Shown here: positions 21,521 to 35,200 of the stretch, in pieces | Layout of the letters: the number at the start of each line of letters is the position of its first letter | Numbering within the stretch: the first letter of the stretch is position 1 | Assembly: GCA_030762935.1 (NCBI GenBank) | Contig: CM060899.1 | Location: 65,522,501-65,586,500, forward strand | Direction: 5' to 3' | From: Hymenopus coronatus | Taxonomy: Eukaryota > Arthropoda > Insecta > Mantodea > Hymenopodidae | Length of the DNA: 64,000 nt | Made by a program: the position numbers and the translations under genes | Notes under the pieces: model-generated | What the model saw: the letters and a program-made list of their open reading frames with translations, nothing else | The model's database searches: none | What the model was told of the DNA's origin: nothing

Positions 21521-23744
21521 ATATAAATTACAAATAATCCACTACTTAGCAGCATAAGTAATACAAACTGAAGAAAGAAATAGCTGAAGATGTGATAGAA
21601 CAACCAGTTATCATTTAACTTATTCTTAAAAAATACCAAAATTACTGCTCGCTAATTGCTATTCTGTATTTGTTTGCAACATAACATTTTGGAAGGAATA
21701 TTTAGAATGTTGTAAGGAAATTTGGTAAGCCTTACATAAACTTTATAATCCCTAGTCCCAATGTTGATAAATCTGAGCAAACTATCTCTATTTGCTACTA
21801 TTCTAACATTGGCGCAAACAAAAGCCTGTTGGACATTCACGCGAATCAATCCTTACAACTGAATATTGAGTTTTAAGGCACAAAAGCAAACATTTTAAAA
21901 AAAATACAAGAAAAGATTGAAACTTTGCAACCTTTTGCCCTTGGAAGGAAATTATGTGTGTTAAATCTTAATGAAATACTAAATAAATTATGAAAGATTT
22001 ACATGCCCAATTCTGCCAACTAATTAAACATATAAAACATTGTAATGGATATATTTTTATAAAAATGTTTTTCCTCGTGAACAGAGATACACATTTTCAA
22101 AACATACAACTGAGTATTCATTGGTTCCATAAATGCCATATTTGTATGTTTTTTTTTTTTTTGGTCCTAATCAATCAAATGGTTATACTCAGAGGCACAA
22201 TTTATGTTGACAGTTATTTTAAAAATTTGTATTAATGTTATTATTAGTGGTGATTTGTGTTGAACACTTGCCTGAATTCAAATTAATTCAGTGCTAATTT
22301 TTGGACAGAATTGATGAGCAATAGAATGACTGAAATGAAAATTCACAGATAACTAAAGTATCATTAATGTTTAAGCTCCATATTTCCAAATTCAACTTTT
22401 TATTTCAAATCATTTAACATGAATAGAACCAAATATCAACATAAGAAATCATCATATTACAACATATAGCAACTTGTGACATCTTTGTTTTTCATATATG
22501 TCCTTCCGACAACTAATTTTTAGATAGATCAAAATCTCTTGCTGTTAGTATTGAACACCACTAGCAGAACACATTGAAGACACTTTTAAAAAAATAAAAA
22601 TGTAGTAAGATCCTTTTGCTTTTAATGCCAAGAGTGCTGTTACTACATCTATTTGTTACTGCGGCCATTAGACTTAGCTGTTCAAGAATGAAACACATTC
22701 TTTACAGCAAAGAAGCAAATCAAAATTAATAATAGTTTTAGATGCATTTAAATGCTACCATTACATTGTTCAAATCACTGATACTTATTTCAATAGTTAG
22801 CCTTGAAGGTTCAACAAAGGATTTACAGCATTTATTGTTATTATATCACGAGTTTCTTTTGCTATAATGGACTCCAATTTAAACAAAGTCATATGGCTCA
22901 ACCACCCCCCAGACCTTGCTGAAGGTTCAAACTAAAAAAGTTCAAGGTAATTCCAATGTCTCTCCTAATTATTCTCAAAATAAAAACTCTCCTTATTCTC
23001 AAGATTCAGATTTACTGGCAATAACAAAGCTAAATTTTAATAATATAAATTTAAATTAGTTTTCAAAATAAACAATAATTGCCCCTCACAATATAATATA
23101 ACCACTAATTAACTCTTTAATAAATGTGACTCTGTAACAATAAAGTAAAGAGCAACTAAAATACAACACAGGCCTCGTAAATTATGCCATAGCCCTTTTT
23201 CAGAGGATTTGAAATGTATATTCTTCTCGAAATACAGTGATTTTACAAATTTACAACATCACGACTACTGGTTTACTAAAGCACCAACTGCAGCCATATT
23301 ACAAAAAAATGAAAATGAAAGTAAGCACTTAGAAAACAGAAGGCTTCTTGCCACAGTTGGACTTAGAACAGGCTCTAGAATCTACTAGGAACAGGTTCTG
23401 GCAGAAAGAGAAGGCACACATATTCTGCGCTACTGAAGTAACATTTACCACATCCAACTAGGTACTGGTTTGAACTCTCTAATGCCTATACTCAAAGACT
23501 TCTCAAAGAATCCACAAGCAGAATGCTCCTAGCAGATTATTTAGTCAAAAAAATAAAAAAAATTAAAAGGAATAAACCCCTAACAGCAATATTTAGAGCA
23601 ACTGCCATCTATTGTGACAAATCAGCACATGATAGCCAACTTTTAAATTCTCTTCTACTTTATCTCTAAACCTAGAATCAATGTATTTTACAAGTGCAAC
23701 AAATAATGAATTTAGCTATCAAAGATTAAGACTTGTGTTAACTT
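21521..23744. other. Intergenic between zf3 and zf2, no gene seen
   Basis: AT-rich DNA with a T run near 22150 and a C run near 22900. At 23243-23290 the words ACAAATTTACAACAT, CTACT and CTAAAGCA recur in the order found at 40031-40070. I see no exon or transposon protein. Confidence 0.4.
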
Positions 23745-23980
23745 ATATATTCATTAATCAAATAATGCAGTTTCAAATCTGACAACTGAGTATAGCTCTT
23801 TATAATAAACTTTAACCATGAAAAGCTGTAATCCAACTTAGTAATAAAGTAGTGTTCAAAAATTTTACACATGTGAGGGTTTTCACCACTATATATTAAA
23901 TTATGTGATTTCAAAGATGGCAAATGAATTTTGACCTCAAAAATTTCATACTCTAAGGCTTTTTACCATCATGTAACAAA
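23745..23980 (-). pseudogene. Decayed fingers beyond the zf3 stop
   Basis: About three finger units are visible on the minus strand downstream of zf3 (for example PHMCKI and LKSHNLIYSGEN), with lost cysteines, a stop and an inserted stretch. They extend the zf3 array and show that it too once had more fingers. Confidence 0.75.
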
Positions 23981-26204
23981 TTATGTTGCTTCAAATGTGA
24001 GTTGAATATATTTCTTTTCACACTTATAAGGTTTTCTACCCTCATGTGTAAGGCTATGCCTTTTCAAATTGAAAAATCGACTAAAGCTTTTCTCACAAAT
24101 TTCACACTTGTAAGGCTTTTTACCTTCATGTACCAAATTGTGCTTTCTCAAATAAGACAAATGAATAAACCTCTTCTCACAAATTTCACACCTGTGTGGC
24201 TTTTTATTCTGGTGTATTAAATTATGTAATTTTAAAGATGATAAATGAGGAAATCCCTTATTACAAGTTTTACAGCTATGAGGCATTTTACCCTCATGTA
24301 TCATCTTATGCCTTTTCAAAGATGATAACTGAGTAAACCTCTGCTCACAAATTTCACATTTGTGAGGCTTTTTATTCTCATGTATTAAATTATGCTCTTT
24401 CAAATGTGACAACTGTGTAAAGCTCTTCTCACAAATTCCACACTTGTGAGGCCGTTTACCCTCATGCATGAAATTATGCTCTTTCAAATGTGACAACTGT
24501 ATGAAGCTCTTATGACAAATTTCACACTTGTGAGGTCTTCTATCCTCATGTATTAAATTATGCCTTTTCAAATGTGACAATTGTGTGAAGCTCTTATCAC
24601 AAATTTCACATCTGTGAGGCCGTTTACCCTCATGTATGAAATAATGCTCTTTCAAATGTGAAAACCGTCTGAAGCTCTTATCACAAATTTCACACTTGTG
24701 AGACCTTTTACCCTCATGTATTAAGTTATGACTTTTCAAGTGTGACAAACGAGTAAAGCTCTTCTCACAAATTCCACACTTGTGAGGCCGTTTACCCTCA
24801 TGCATGAAATTATGCTCTTTCAAATGTGACAACTGTAAGAAGCTCTTTTCGCAAATTTCACACTTGTGAGGCCTTTTATCCTCATGTATTAAATTATGTC
24901 TTTTCAAATGTGACAATTGTGTGAAGCTCTTATCACAAATTTTACACCGGTGAGGCTGTTTACCCTCATGTATGAAATTATGCTCTTTCAAATGTGAAAA
25001 CTGTGTGAAGCTCTTATCACAAATTTCACGCTTGTGAGATCTTTTACCCTCATGTATTAAGTTATGTCTTTTCAAGTTTGACAAACGAGTAAAGCTCTTT
25101 TCACAAATTTTACAATTGTGAGGCCGTTTACCCTCATGTATCAAATTATGCTCTTTCAAACCTGAGAGCTGTGTGAAGCTGTTGTCACAAATTTCACAAC
25201 TGTGAGGCTTTTTGCCCTTATGTATAAAATTATGCTTTTTCAAATATGACAACCGTATGAAGCTCTTCTCACAAATTTCACACTTGTAAGGCTTTCTGCC
25301 CACATGTATCAGATTATGCTCTTTTAAATATGACAGGCGAGTAAAGCTCTTCTCACAAGTTTCACACTTGTATAATTTTTTACCCTCATGCATAAGAGTA
25401 TGCCTTTTCATAGTGGATAAATGTGTGAAGCTCTTCTCACAAAGTTCACATTTGTGAGGCTTTTTACCCTCATGTATCAGATTATGCTCTTTTAAATGTG
25501 ACAAACGAGTAAAGCTCTTCTCACAAATTTCACACTTATGTAACTTTTTACCCTCGTGCATCAAATTGTGACATTTCAAAGCTGACAACTGAGTGAAGCT
25601 CTTCTCACAAATTTCACACTTGTGAGGCTTTCTACCCTCATGTATCAGATGGTGCTCTTTTAAATGTGACAAGCGAGTGAAGCTTGTACTACAAATTTCA
25701 CACTTATGTAGCTTTTTACCACCATGCAAAAATATGTGCCTTTTCATAGTAGACAAATGTGTAAACCTCTTCTCACAAATTTCACATTTGTGAGGCCTTT
25801 TACCCTCATGTATCAGATTATGCTCTTTTAAATGTGACAAGCGAGAAAAGTTCTTCTTGCAAGTTTCACATTTGTATAATGTTTTTCTTTCATGCATCAA
25901 GTTATGCAATTTTAAAGTTGAATACTGAGTGAAGCTCCTATTACAAAAGCCATACTTGAGTGACCCTTTACCTTTATGAATCAATAAAGCCCTGCTATAA
26001 ATTTTCCCCTCAAAATTATGTCTAGCAGATAGTTCTGAGTGAAAATTATTTGCTACATGTGGCCTTTTTCTGGCATCACCTTCCTGACTTTCACATTCAG
26101 GATAACGTTTTCTATAACTGAAGCTTGAAAGTTTCCCTGAGGCTTCAGTTGAGGGCAATGGTGAAATTCCACAAGTATTGTCAGAAACTGTTCCAAGTGA
26201 TAAT
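23981..26204 (-). CDS. zf3 exon 3: 23-unit C2H2 array with a broken last finger
   Basis: The acceptor ACATTTCAG precedes 26204. Units 2-18 show a two-finger alternation: every even unit has Glu at helix position 6 (mostly RLSHLKEH or QLSHLKEH) and odd units have Arg, Lys, Cys or Ser there. Units 11-14 and 15-18 are near-copies. The last unit reads KCEKKYIQLTFEAT: six bases of the C-x2-C region are missing and a frameshift follows, after which the old frame LKQHNLLHDG can still be read out of phase. Confidence 0.9.
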
Positions 26205-29200
26205 CTGAAATGTTGGAAGAATTAAGTATAATAATCAATGAATGGCAGGATATTAAAGCTGTAAAGGACATTTCTGTTTGCTAATAATAGTCAACTGTAG
26301 TTAAAAATTGCTAATACAGAGTAACCATTTATCAAAGTTGAAATTACTTTTTATATTTCTGAAAAATTAATAAAATCCTTCAAATGATGAAACATATTAA
26401 ATGTGCTTGTTAATTAGGAAGAATAATATAGTTAATCAATTTGTACATAGTACAAGTAAACTAAAATGAGAGGTAAAAGACTCATCTGCAATGCAAATTA
26501 GAAGAAAATATACTTACAATTTAAGAAGAAGTAGGGGTAAATGATTGTACAGAGCCACAATATTTTTATTATTATATGACCAATTTTTATTAGAAAATAA
26601 GTGTAAGTATTAAACTTATTATTTTAATTAAAATAGCCTACGCAATGCTAACAAAATGCAGGATTTTGTAATATAAGGCATGTTGACAAAAATACATTTA
26701 TTAATTTGGAGGCCTGAAATACCAATCTCCATCAGGGTAGTGTCTTTGGTGATACACACACTTCTCCCAGCACTCCTGCTATTGTTGGAAATACCTCTGG
26801 AGCATAATTTTTGGATGTGTGAGTGATCAGGTCATTACATCCTACATTATGTCTTCTCTTGACTTAAATCAGATCCGTTTCAGGAGAATTTTCAGCTTGG
26901 CAAACAGCCAAAAGTCATATGTCAGGTGAACAGTGAGTCTGCTGAATCACAGGAGTGTTATATTTGGTAACAAAATCCGGAATCAAAGTGTAAAATGGGT
27001 GGACAAGTTATCATGATGGGGCTGCCCAAAGATCTGGTTGTTGTTGCTGCAAGGCATCAACAAGGATATGAAGAATTTCTGTAATAATTTTTTTTAATAG
27101 TTTGGCCTTGCAGTGCACACTCATAATGCACCTTACATAAGAGTCAAAGAAAAAGTCAACAAGACCTTGACCTTGTTGCAGACCTGCATGTTTTTCTTAG
27201 CCTTGGGGATGACAGATGTACCTACTGTGAAGACTGCGGTTTGGATTCCAGGTTGTACTAGTACACTTATGTCTCATCACCTCCATCACTGTGTTCAAAG
27301 AGTTTTTTTTTTCTTTTTTTAATTAATGCAGAGGCACTTAAATATACAATTCATTGACAAAGAACAACAACAGAACGTACGGATAAGACAAATACTAACA
27401 ATAAAATAATGAAATAGAACAAGTACAGTTTAATATGAATATTAGGTTGGTGGTAGTTGAAGCATCATCTTCTCTCTGGTCTCCTAATAGCGATTGGTGA
27501 TCTTAGTTGATGAAAGGGCAGAGTCCATATCTGCCTTCAACTTACATAGTAGGCAAGAAGGGTTGTTAAATATCCCAATTTGATAGAGGTGGCTGGCCAA
27601 ACAATCATATTCCATAGCCAATTGAAAAGTAGCCACATCTTTCGTTCACGGCCAGTCTGTAATTTGCCTTTTATCTTATCCTTCCATTGATGGTTCTTTA
27701 TTTATTCAGCAAGCATGTTTTCTTGCCTACTTTTAATTTTAGAGTGAATAGCTAATTTCATGGTGTTGTAGGAGTCATCTTTCTTTGGTGGTAGTACGAT
27801 TTGAGTCCCCTTTTTTGCAAGTTGATCTGCAGCCTTGTTTCCAGAATACCCCAATAAGCTAGTATCCACTGTATGACAACTCTCTTCTGATGATTCAAGA
27901 GGTTTTGACATGTTTTCTGTATTCAATATTTTCATTGGTGGATGCAGGTGTTAAATAGTTTGCAACAGCACAAATTGCAGCCTGGAAGTCTAGAATCACT
28001 GTATGCATTGTCAACATTGTCCTGTGTTCATATCTATCACCAATATTTCTATTCCATTGTTAGCAGCTTCAGCATGCTTTTTGTGGACACTCTCTGATGG
28101 TAAATCCTCAGGAAACATTGAATGCACTGATGCTATACTTACACCTATTTAGTTTAAAAATTCTTAGACTGTGATATAAAGGACTTGCTGACCACAGTCT
28201 GCATTTGCTCAATGAAAGTTATTTCTGTTTGAGGAGAGCCTACCTGAATGTGGTTGGCTGTTCACTTATATGCAGCTGTCTTTATAGTGGTTATGCGACT
28301 GCTTTATCTGTGAGGTGCTCATAGCATCTTCCCTAAAATCCTCTTCAGTCTTGAAAATTATTTCCACTTAGGCATCAACAGGCTTTTAGCAAAATTTAAT
28401 GCGTATCACTGCTCAAATTGTAAATTAAAATCCCATGGCCGCTCACTATATGTCTTTACTCATAGGAAAACTGACAGCAACTGATGCATTCTACAAGTTC
28501 CAAACATGTATGACTATGCATGAATGTTCCCCTACACATCTCCATCAAAGTAAGTCTCCTGTGCTTCATTGGTTTACATGAGAAAAAATAAGCTTCAAAG
28601 CTTTTTGAGCATACCCTGTATATTCATACATGGGTCGGGTCTTAAGGCAATGGAAATAAAAGATATTTTTATGAAAAATACACTTTACATTCTAACTGTT
28701 GCAGGAAAAACAAAGAAAGAAGGTGTGATGTTAATTTTTGTTTGCAACCGGATGGAAAATAAAATATATATGCTACAAAAATATTGTGAAGAAAGCTATG
28801 GTAAATTATCTGCTACGAAATTACCTTAGAAAAGAAAAAGGCTTTCCTTAAAAGAATAGAAGAGTGTCTAAATAGTATAATTATAAGAAAGCATATGTAA
28901 CTCTGTCCATTTTTCTAATTTCACACTGTATGACTTCATTTTTATTTGACATAAAGGTGTAATGTAATATTTGCAAAGACAAATTCTCTTACATCCCCTT
29001 CGCCTGTTCGGTGGTTGAGCATGAGATCTCTCTCAGTAATAATAGTTGCTGCACATTACAACTGCTGTCAAAATTTGAGAACTGCTCTTCATGTTACATT
29101 AGAGACATAATCACCAACTCACAGATTTGGGCATTGAAGACATGCTAGCTTATACAGCTGCTAAGACTTTCTGCACAACATGTGGAAGCTCAGGAGGTGG

Positions 29201-32200
29201 GCAGAATAGAAGTATTCAGAACATTCTGGTTAGCTTTTTACTTCAGATAGGGAGAGTGCTACCACATCTAATATCTCTACTCACCTTGCCAACACTGCCA
29301 TGCATCAACCTACCAATAATGTTGTGCCATAGGCACTGTATTACAAAATGCTCATAGGGGATTTAAATAAGACACTTTGCCATTAGAACTAAAGGAGAGA
29401 AATACTCTGACAACAACAGAACCAACAATAGTAACCCATTATTTGACTTGTGTTGATACATGCATTTTTTTGGAAAGACTTTATTAGGAATTTTGACCTT
29501 TACTGACAACTCATTAAAATTTAAACATGAAGTGAACTGAAGTATAAAACAAATTTATAGAATAGTAAATGAAACAACAACAAAACATACAACTTTAATA
29601 ACCCCAAACAGCAAATGGGTAGGAATTCAGAAACTGAGCAAAAAATAAGAAATAAATTATAACTTTAATGACTTATGGAACATTTTCAAGAATTATCTTG
29701 ATGTACTAAGTCAATTGCAGTAAACAGAAATAACTTCTTTGGTCTTTCAAACATATAGATATACTCAAAAAGTACAATGAAATTTATAAACTTAAAAATT
29801 CTAAAACATGATAAGACATCAAGTAAATGCACAGAATAACATAACAAATGAAGCTAAAAGCTTGCATAATAAGCTTTCAATAAAATATACAGAATATAAA
29901 ATCAAATTAACTAAGAAGATTGTAAAGCAGCCCATAAAGAAAATAAACAAAATGCCACAAACTATGGAACCTTAAAACGTTTTGCATGTTTGGTCTTCAT
30001 TTTCACCTAAAAATGTTGTTCATGATATATCAGAAGAAATTGAGTGATTTTTAATTTTCGGACCTTGATGAAAAAGTTTCTGAAATCAATGTGAGAAAGG
30101 AAGATATATATTCTAGCTTCAGCAAAAAAAATGCATCCAATATCAACAGACCTTGTGCGCATGCAAATAATTAGAGAGCTTATTTAAATGGATTTACGGA
30201 AGTGTAGTAACCAGACAATGAATGCAATGTGAATCAACCATTCAGCCATGCAATAGTGCAAGTGCTAAACTGTTTAGTAGTCCACATTACACTTATGCAC
30301 TATTGCTTTGTGCTGCTTTCATTAATAGTGGTATCATGCTTATGTGTGTGGATTTTTTGCAAATTTTTTTCAGTTTCAGCTTACATGAATTCATTTTTTT
30401 TATTTTAAAAAATAAAATACCTGACCAAAACAGGATGGTTTTTTTTTAGTAAAGAAATATCTGTAATTTCATTTAATTAGCCTCAAATTTCTGTGTAGTA
30501 AGCTTTTGAATGCATAATTATTGATTATTTTGGGATTTTTAATTTTATTTTCAAATTTTTTTATTGTTTTTAATTTTTGAAAATAACGATAAGAATTCTC
30601 ATTCATATAATGCATATTACACAGTAGAAAAAAGGGTTTACTAAAACCAAAAAAAAGATTCAGCTCTCTATGTCATTTGGTACTCATTTTATCACTAATA
30701 ATTTAAAACCCTGCATTCTCCTCTAAAATTGCTTGGCACTTTACAGACAGTATTTTGCTATTCGGGCTAACACTAAAAGGGTTAATGTCTTCTTTAACAC
30801 CTGAGGTAATACTTTGGCCAACTCATTTAGCCAAGATGGCAATAAATCAAATCTTTGTTCACAAATCCAGAAAATGCTGTAAATTTTAAATACAGACAAA
30901 GGAGATAGCAAGAATTTTTTTTTCTTTTTTTTTTTTTCTTTGGTAGTGTTTAACACCCGCTTTAACTACTTATGGCACCACAGGCGGTAGGCAAGAAGTG
31001 GAATGACAGCATCACTCATTCAATAAGCTTAGTGAAAGAGACACTTATAACGTTTAAAGTACAGCTGCTGCAAGTGGAAGTGAAACTTACAGCACCAGCA
31101 CGTCCAAATTCATTTCCTACTAGTTTTGCAGAAGCTACATCATAGAAGCAAAAGTGTTCCAAGAGTATTGTATCACTCCAAAGAATACCAAGCCTGCAAT
31201 AGATTCATTGCAAACTCTTCAATTAAAGTGCAGCACAATAGAAAGGAAATTGAATCAAGGAATTAAGAGCACTAAAAAACAGAAGTAATTATTAAACTCC
31301 AGAATGTAAATGAAAAGAGTTGTCAAGATAATGGCTGGTTACTATAATGATCTTTGCTAAGGCTCCTCCAAAATAGATCCCAAGATTTATAATATACATT
31401 TTTTAAGTTAACTACTGAAGAATTAGGAGACTGAATTTTATCACAGAATCCCTATCTGAAGCAGTGTATTAGATACCACACAAAAGTTCGATCTACAGTT
31501 TCTAAAGAACTCATTATGCAATATTCCACATGACTCCAAAGATCTGCCATATGGTCATGGACAGAAACAGGAGCCCAGTAGAATAATATAATCCTATACA
31601 ATGTCATTAGCACTGTTCAGATTATGGTCATACTAAAACAGTACATAATTTTATACAGCAGTGTACTCTTTGTGCTGAAAAATATGCCATGAAGAATTGC
31701 CTTAAATCCAAGACATCATGTGCCAACTGCATATGATTCAATAAAATGATGGAGACAAGAAGGTATTTTCAACCTGGTTACTAGAACCATTTTGCAAGCT
31801 CATACGATTGCCCAGCATTTAAGAATATGATAGAAATTATAAAGCTAACAAACTATGGCTGAGCTAGTAATTTAGCAACAAAATATTAATAAGTGCTAGC
31901 TTTTCTGTTAAATTTCTAATTCAAATGACAAAATAAAAATATTACATATACAAGAAATCAATGTTAAAAATGTGTCGTTGGTTTAGGTTCTACATACAGC
32001 ATTACTTGTTTAAGTAATAATGACCTAAGAATTACAATAGCACAAATAACATTTCAGTAAAACTATCATGGCATGAAAAACATTAAGGGGGTTGCAGTTG
32101 TATAGAGGGATTAAGTTTTAACCAATTTGTATAAAATCAGGTTATATATAAATCAGGACTTCAAATATTTATTTATTTGAATAAATAAAAAACAAATAAT

Positions 32201-35200
32201 AGAAAAAATGTTATAGAAGTACAGTATGACTTTATCCACTGCCTCTTATGCTATAAGGTACAGTGCACAAAAGATCTATCTAAAGATATTTAAATCCAAA
32301 AAACAGCAATTCATATATGATGTTTCAAATGCAGAAAATGATGAAAATTGTCAGTGTTTATGGGCACTCAACTCCTAAGGTCACTAGCAACCTTATAACA
32401 CAAAAGTGGATCAAACACAAAAGGTAAAATGACAAAATAAAGGGGAAATGAAAGATAATAGAAGAAAGTCAATTAAAAACAATGAAATAAAATGAATAAG
32501 GGCGAAATCTACAAGCAAATCTAAAATATAACCAAAAGGAGCAAGAACGACAAAAGATGCTAAAACTCAGTCAAAGGGTTAAAAGGAACTGGTGATAAAA
32601 ACAATTAAAATCGTGAAAACCAATGAGCTTTTGCTGCATTAAAATTTGTCACTAAAAAGCAAACTAACAGCTAAATTCTGAATGGACAGGTCAAATTTAA
32701 TAAAAACAAAAACTCTTTTTATCGCCCTGAGACCATCAGCAAGGACCTCCACTATGGAGGCTGGCAATAGGACAGTGGAACGAAGAGCTGCTAGAGCACC
32801 ACATGCCATACCCGACAATGCTGCTTCACAGAGCGGGCAGATAGGAACAGGATCCCTCTTAAAAAGATAATTATGCATAACATTACAGTGGCTGATCTGC
32901 AAACGAGGCAATATCACCTCCTCCCAATGGGATAAACGGGAGAAAATTACCCAATCTACAGGGAGGTCTTTCACTTCCCTAAGCTTGTTTCCATGAAGAG
33001 ATGATCATTCATTGTGCCAGCCAATAAGCACCACTCTGCAAAACAAGTCTAAAATCTGCAGATTTGACACAATGAATTACAGGATTGGGTTCCATGGATG
33101 CCATCTTTGCTGCTAGATCTGCAAGTTCATTCCCCAGCAGACCAACGTGACCAGGATACAAGCACATTCCTCAATAACACCAGCAATGTACAAAATGTGA
33201 ATGGCATCCTGGATATGCTGTACAAGAGGATGGTAGTTGTGCAGCTCACAAAGGCTTTAGAGAGCACTTAGGGTATCACTCATTATAAGGCAGTAAACCT
33301 AGAGAATGGTTCAATATATGGCACAAAGCTCTGCAGATTAAATGGATGTGCAGCTAGGCATACCAAAACTATACATTTTAATCATAAAGGCACATCCAAC
33401 CACATTGGTGCACTTACTTCCATTGGTGAATATACAAATGCGGTCATTGTAATAGGATAAAAATTCTTTAAAACAAGAATAGATACATCACAGACTTGGC
33501 ATATGCTGTCATCCACAGATATTTATACTCCTAACATGCTGTATAAGCCTTTGAAATATCTGTGAATTTCAATTTAAGAACAAAGAAAACATAAGTGTGA
33601 GAATTATATCACAGACTTGACCTACTCAACACTTCATGGAGAGCCTTTTAAACCAAATGGAGATTTCATTTATTAATTTCACTTACCTCAAGCATTTTTT
33701 ATGAAACTGTTAATGATCTAAATTGTGGGAAATTTAATAAAGCAAACCTGTATGGTACAGTAGTGAAAACATTGATTGGAAGACGCTTTGATTGAATACT
33801 CTTTAAACAAATTTTGGACAATATTAGTATTAGGGGACAATATAAAATGTCAGAATATACATGAGTCAGTTATGAGATAATTGCAAGCATGTTAACAACC
33901 AATTTATAAGTCAGAGCTGCAGTGCAAAACTTGTAGCACGTTTTGAGCATAAATAAAATTTGCACATTTTGTCAAAGTATAAATTTCAATTGAACAATTT
34001 TTGACAAAACAGTGGGGTAAAGTTTCTCCCTTAAAAAACACAAAGAAGCAGTAATTGCTAATGAACTATGTTGCAACAAAAATGGAGCAAAACTAATTTG
34101 CATAAGATTATTGGGTTTTGAAATCTAAAAGCTAAGATTAGAATTAACCTTATTCACAGGATTTGAAACACAACTGATTACTGCATTCTTTACAAATAAT
34201 GAAAGTAGCTAACCATTTTTATTACTAGATGCATTCTTTATGGAGTTAACTATTTTCTACTCCTAGAAATTGTCAACAAAATTCCTTTTAGTCTTTTAAC
34301 AACATAAATTACAAGCTGTTTCACAGCACAAGTTCACCAGAAAGAATAGAGCTTTTCATGGCAAAGTGCTATAAAAATTGGTTGACTGGTTTTTTAGGTT
34401 ACCCTAGTGTGAATAAAGAAGCATCAGTACAGGAGAATATAATGTAAACATCAGAAGGATTCTTACTGAAACATTATCCAAGAGTCAAGTCTTACCTTGG
34501 TGATTTTAGTGGAGTAAAGTCCTCATCCTGCAACAGAGCAATGTACAGTTAAACACAATCATCCATACATCATTAGTTAAAAGTCCTGCCCACACATTTA
34601 TCTTTAAAATATAATTTGTTACTTTTTCTATACTTACGATGTACATAGTGTATAGAGAAGGTAATGCACCCAAAAATTTAATCCTGAAACTTCACTGGAA
34701 ATGTATGTTTTGAGACTCCTTGAATCCAAAAAAAAGGTTTTTTAGAAAAAGTTGTGTATGCGTGTGAGTGCACACATACGTGCATGGATAACATAGCTCA
34801 AAAATGAAAAGACTGTAAATACAAACTTGGTATTTAAGTTTGGTATCTTCCAAGCATGTGACATGAAGATTTTCAGGAAAATCCCCCTACCCCAGACTAC
34901 CCTTTACATAGAACATTTTTTAAAGAAAAAAAATGTTTTTTAATTTATTTATTTATTTATTTAAGGTCACTTTATAACAACAGAGGTCATCAGCAACCAC
35001 AATATTCTTACAAGATCAATGTATATACAAAATTTAATACAAATATGTGGTCATGAACTTAACTAATTGAACATTGGTAACAGTAAAGCATAGTACATGT
35101 AAATTGGCAAGCAATTATAATAGTATGAAACTGTGGTTATAACAATTAAATCACATTATATAAAAGACAACATTTGTGACATCTCCATTAACTTTATAAC

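Larger units (their letters stand above)
26205..34495 (-). other. Intron 2 of zf3
   Basis: This 8.3-kb intron is filled with transposon remnants listed separately. Stretches without any recognisable content are 26205-26689, 28161-30189, 31871-32339 and 33481-34495; they are AT-rich and contain no convincing exon. A plus-strand frame at 28569-28829 (86 codons) is unrecognised and probably chance. Confidence 0.75.

Noticed and set aside
21313..21639. Minus-strand frame with hydrophobic stretches, possible membrane protein
   Set aside because: It is antisense to the integrase remnant on the plus strand and AT-rich bias explains the hydrophobicity.
24002..24220. Plus-strand open frame of 72 codons
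   Set aside because: Antisense shadow of the zf3 finger exon.
23981..26204. CRISPR-like regular array
   Set aside because: The 84-bp period is a coding zinc-finger repeat with no spacers.
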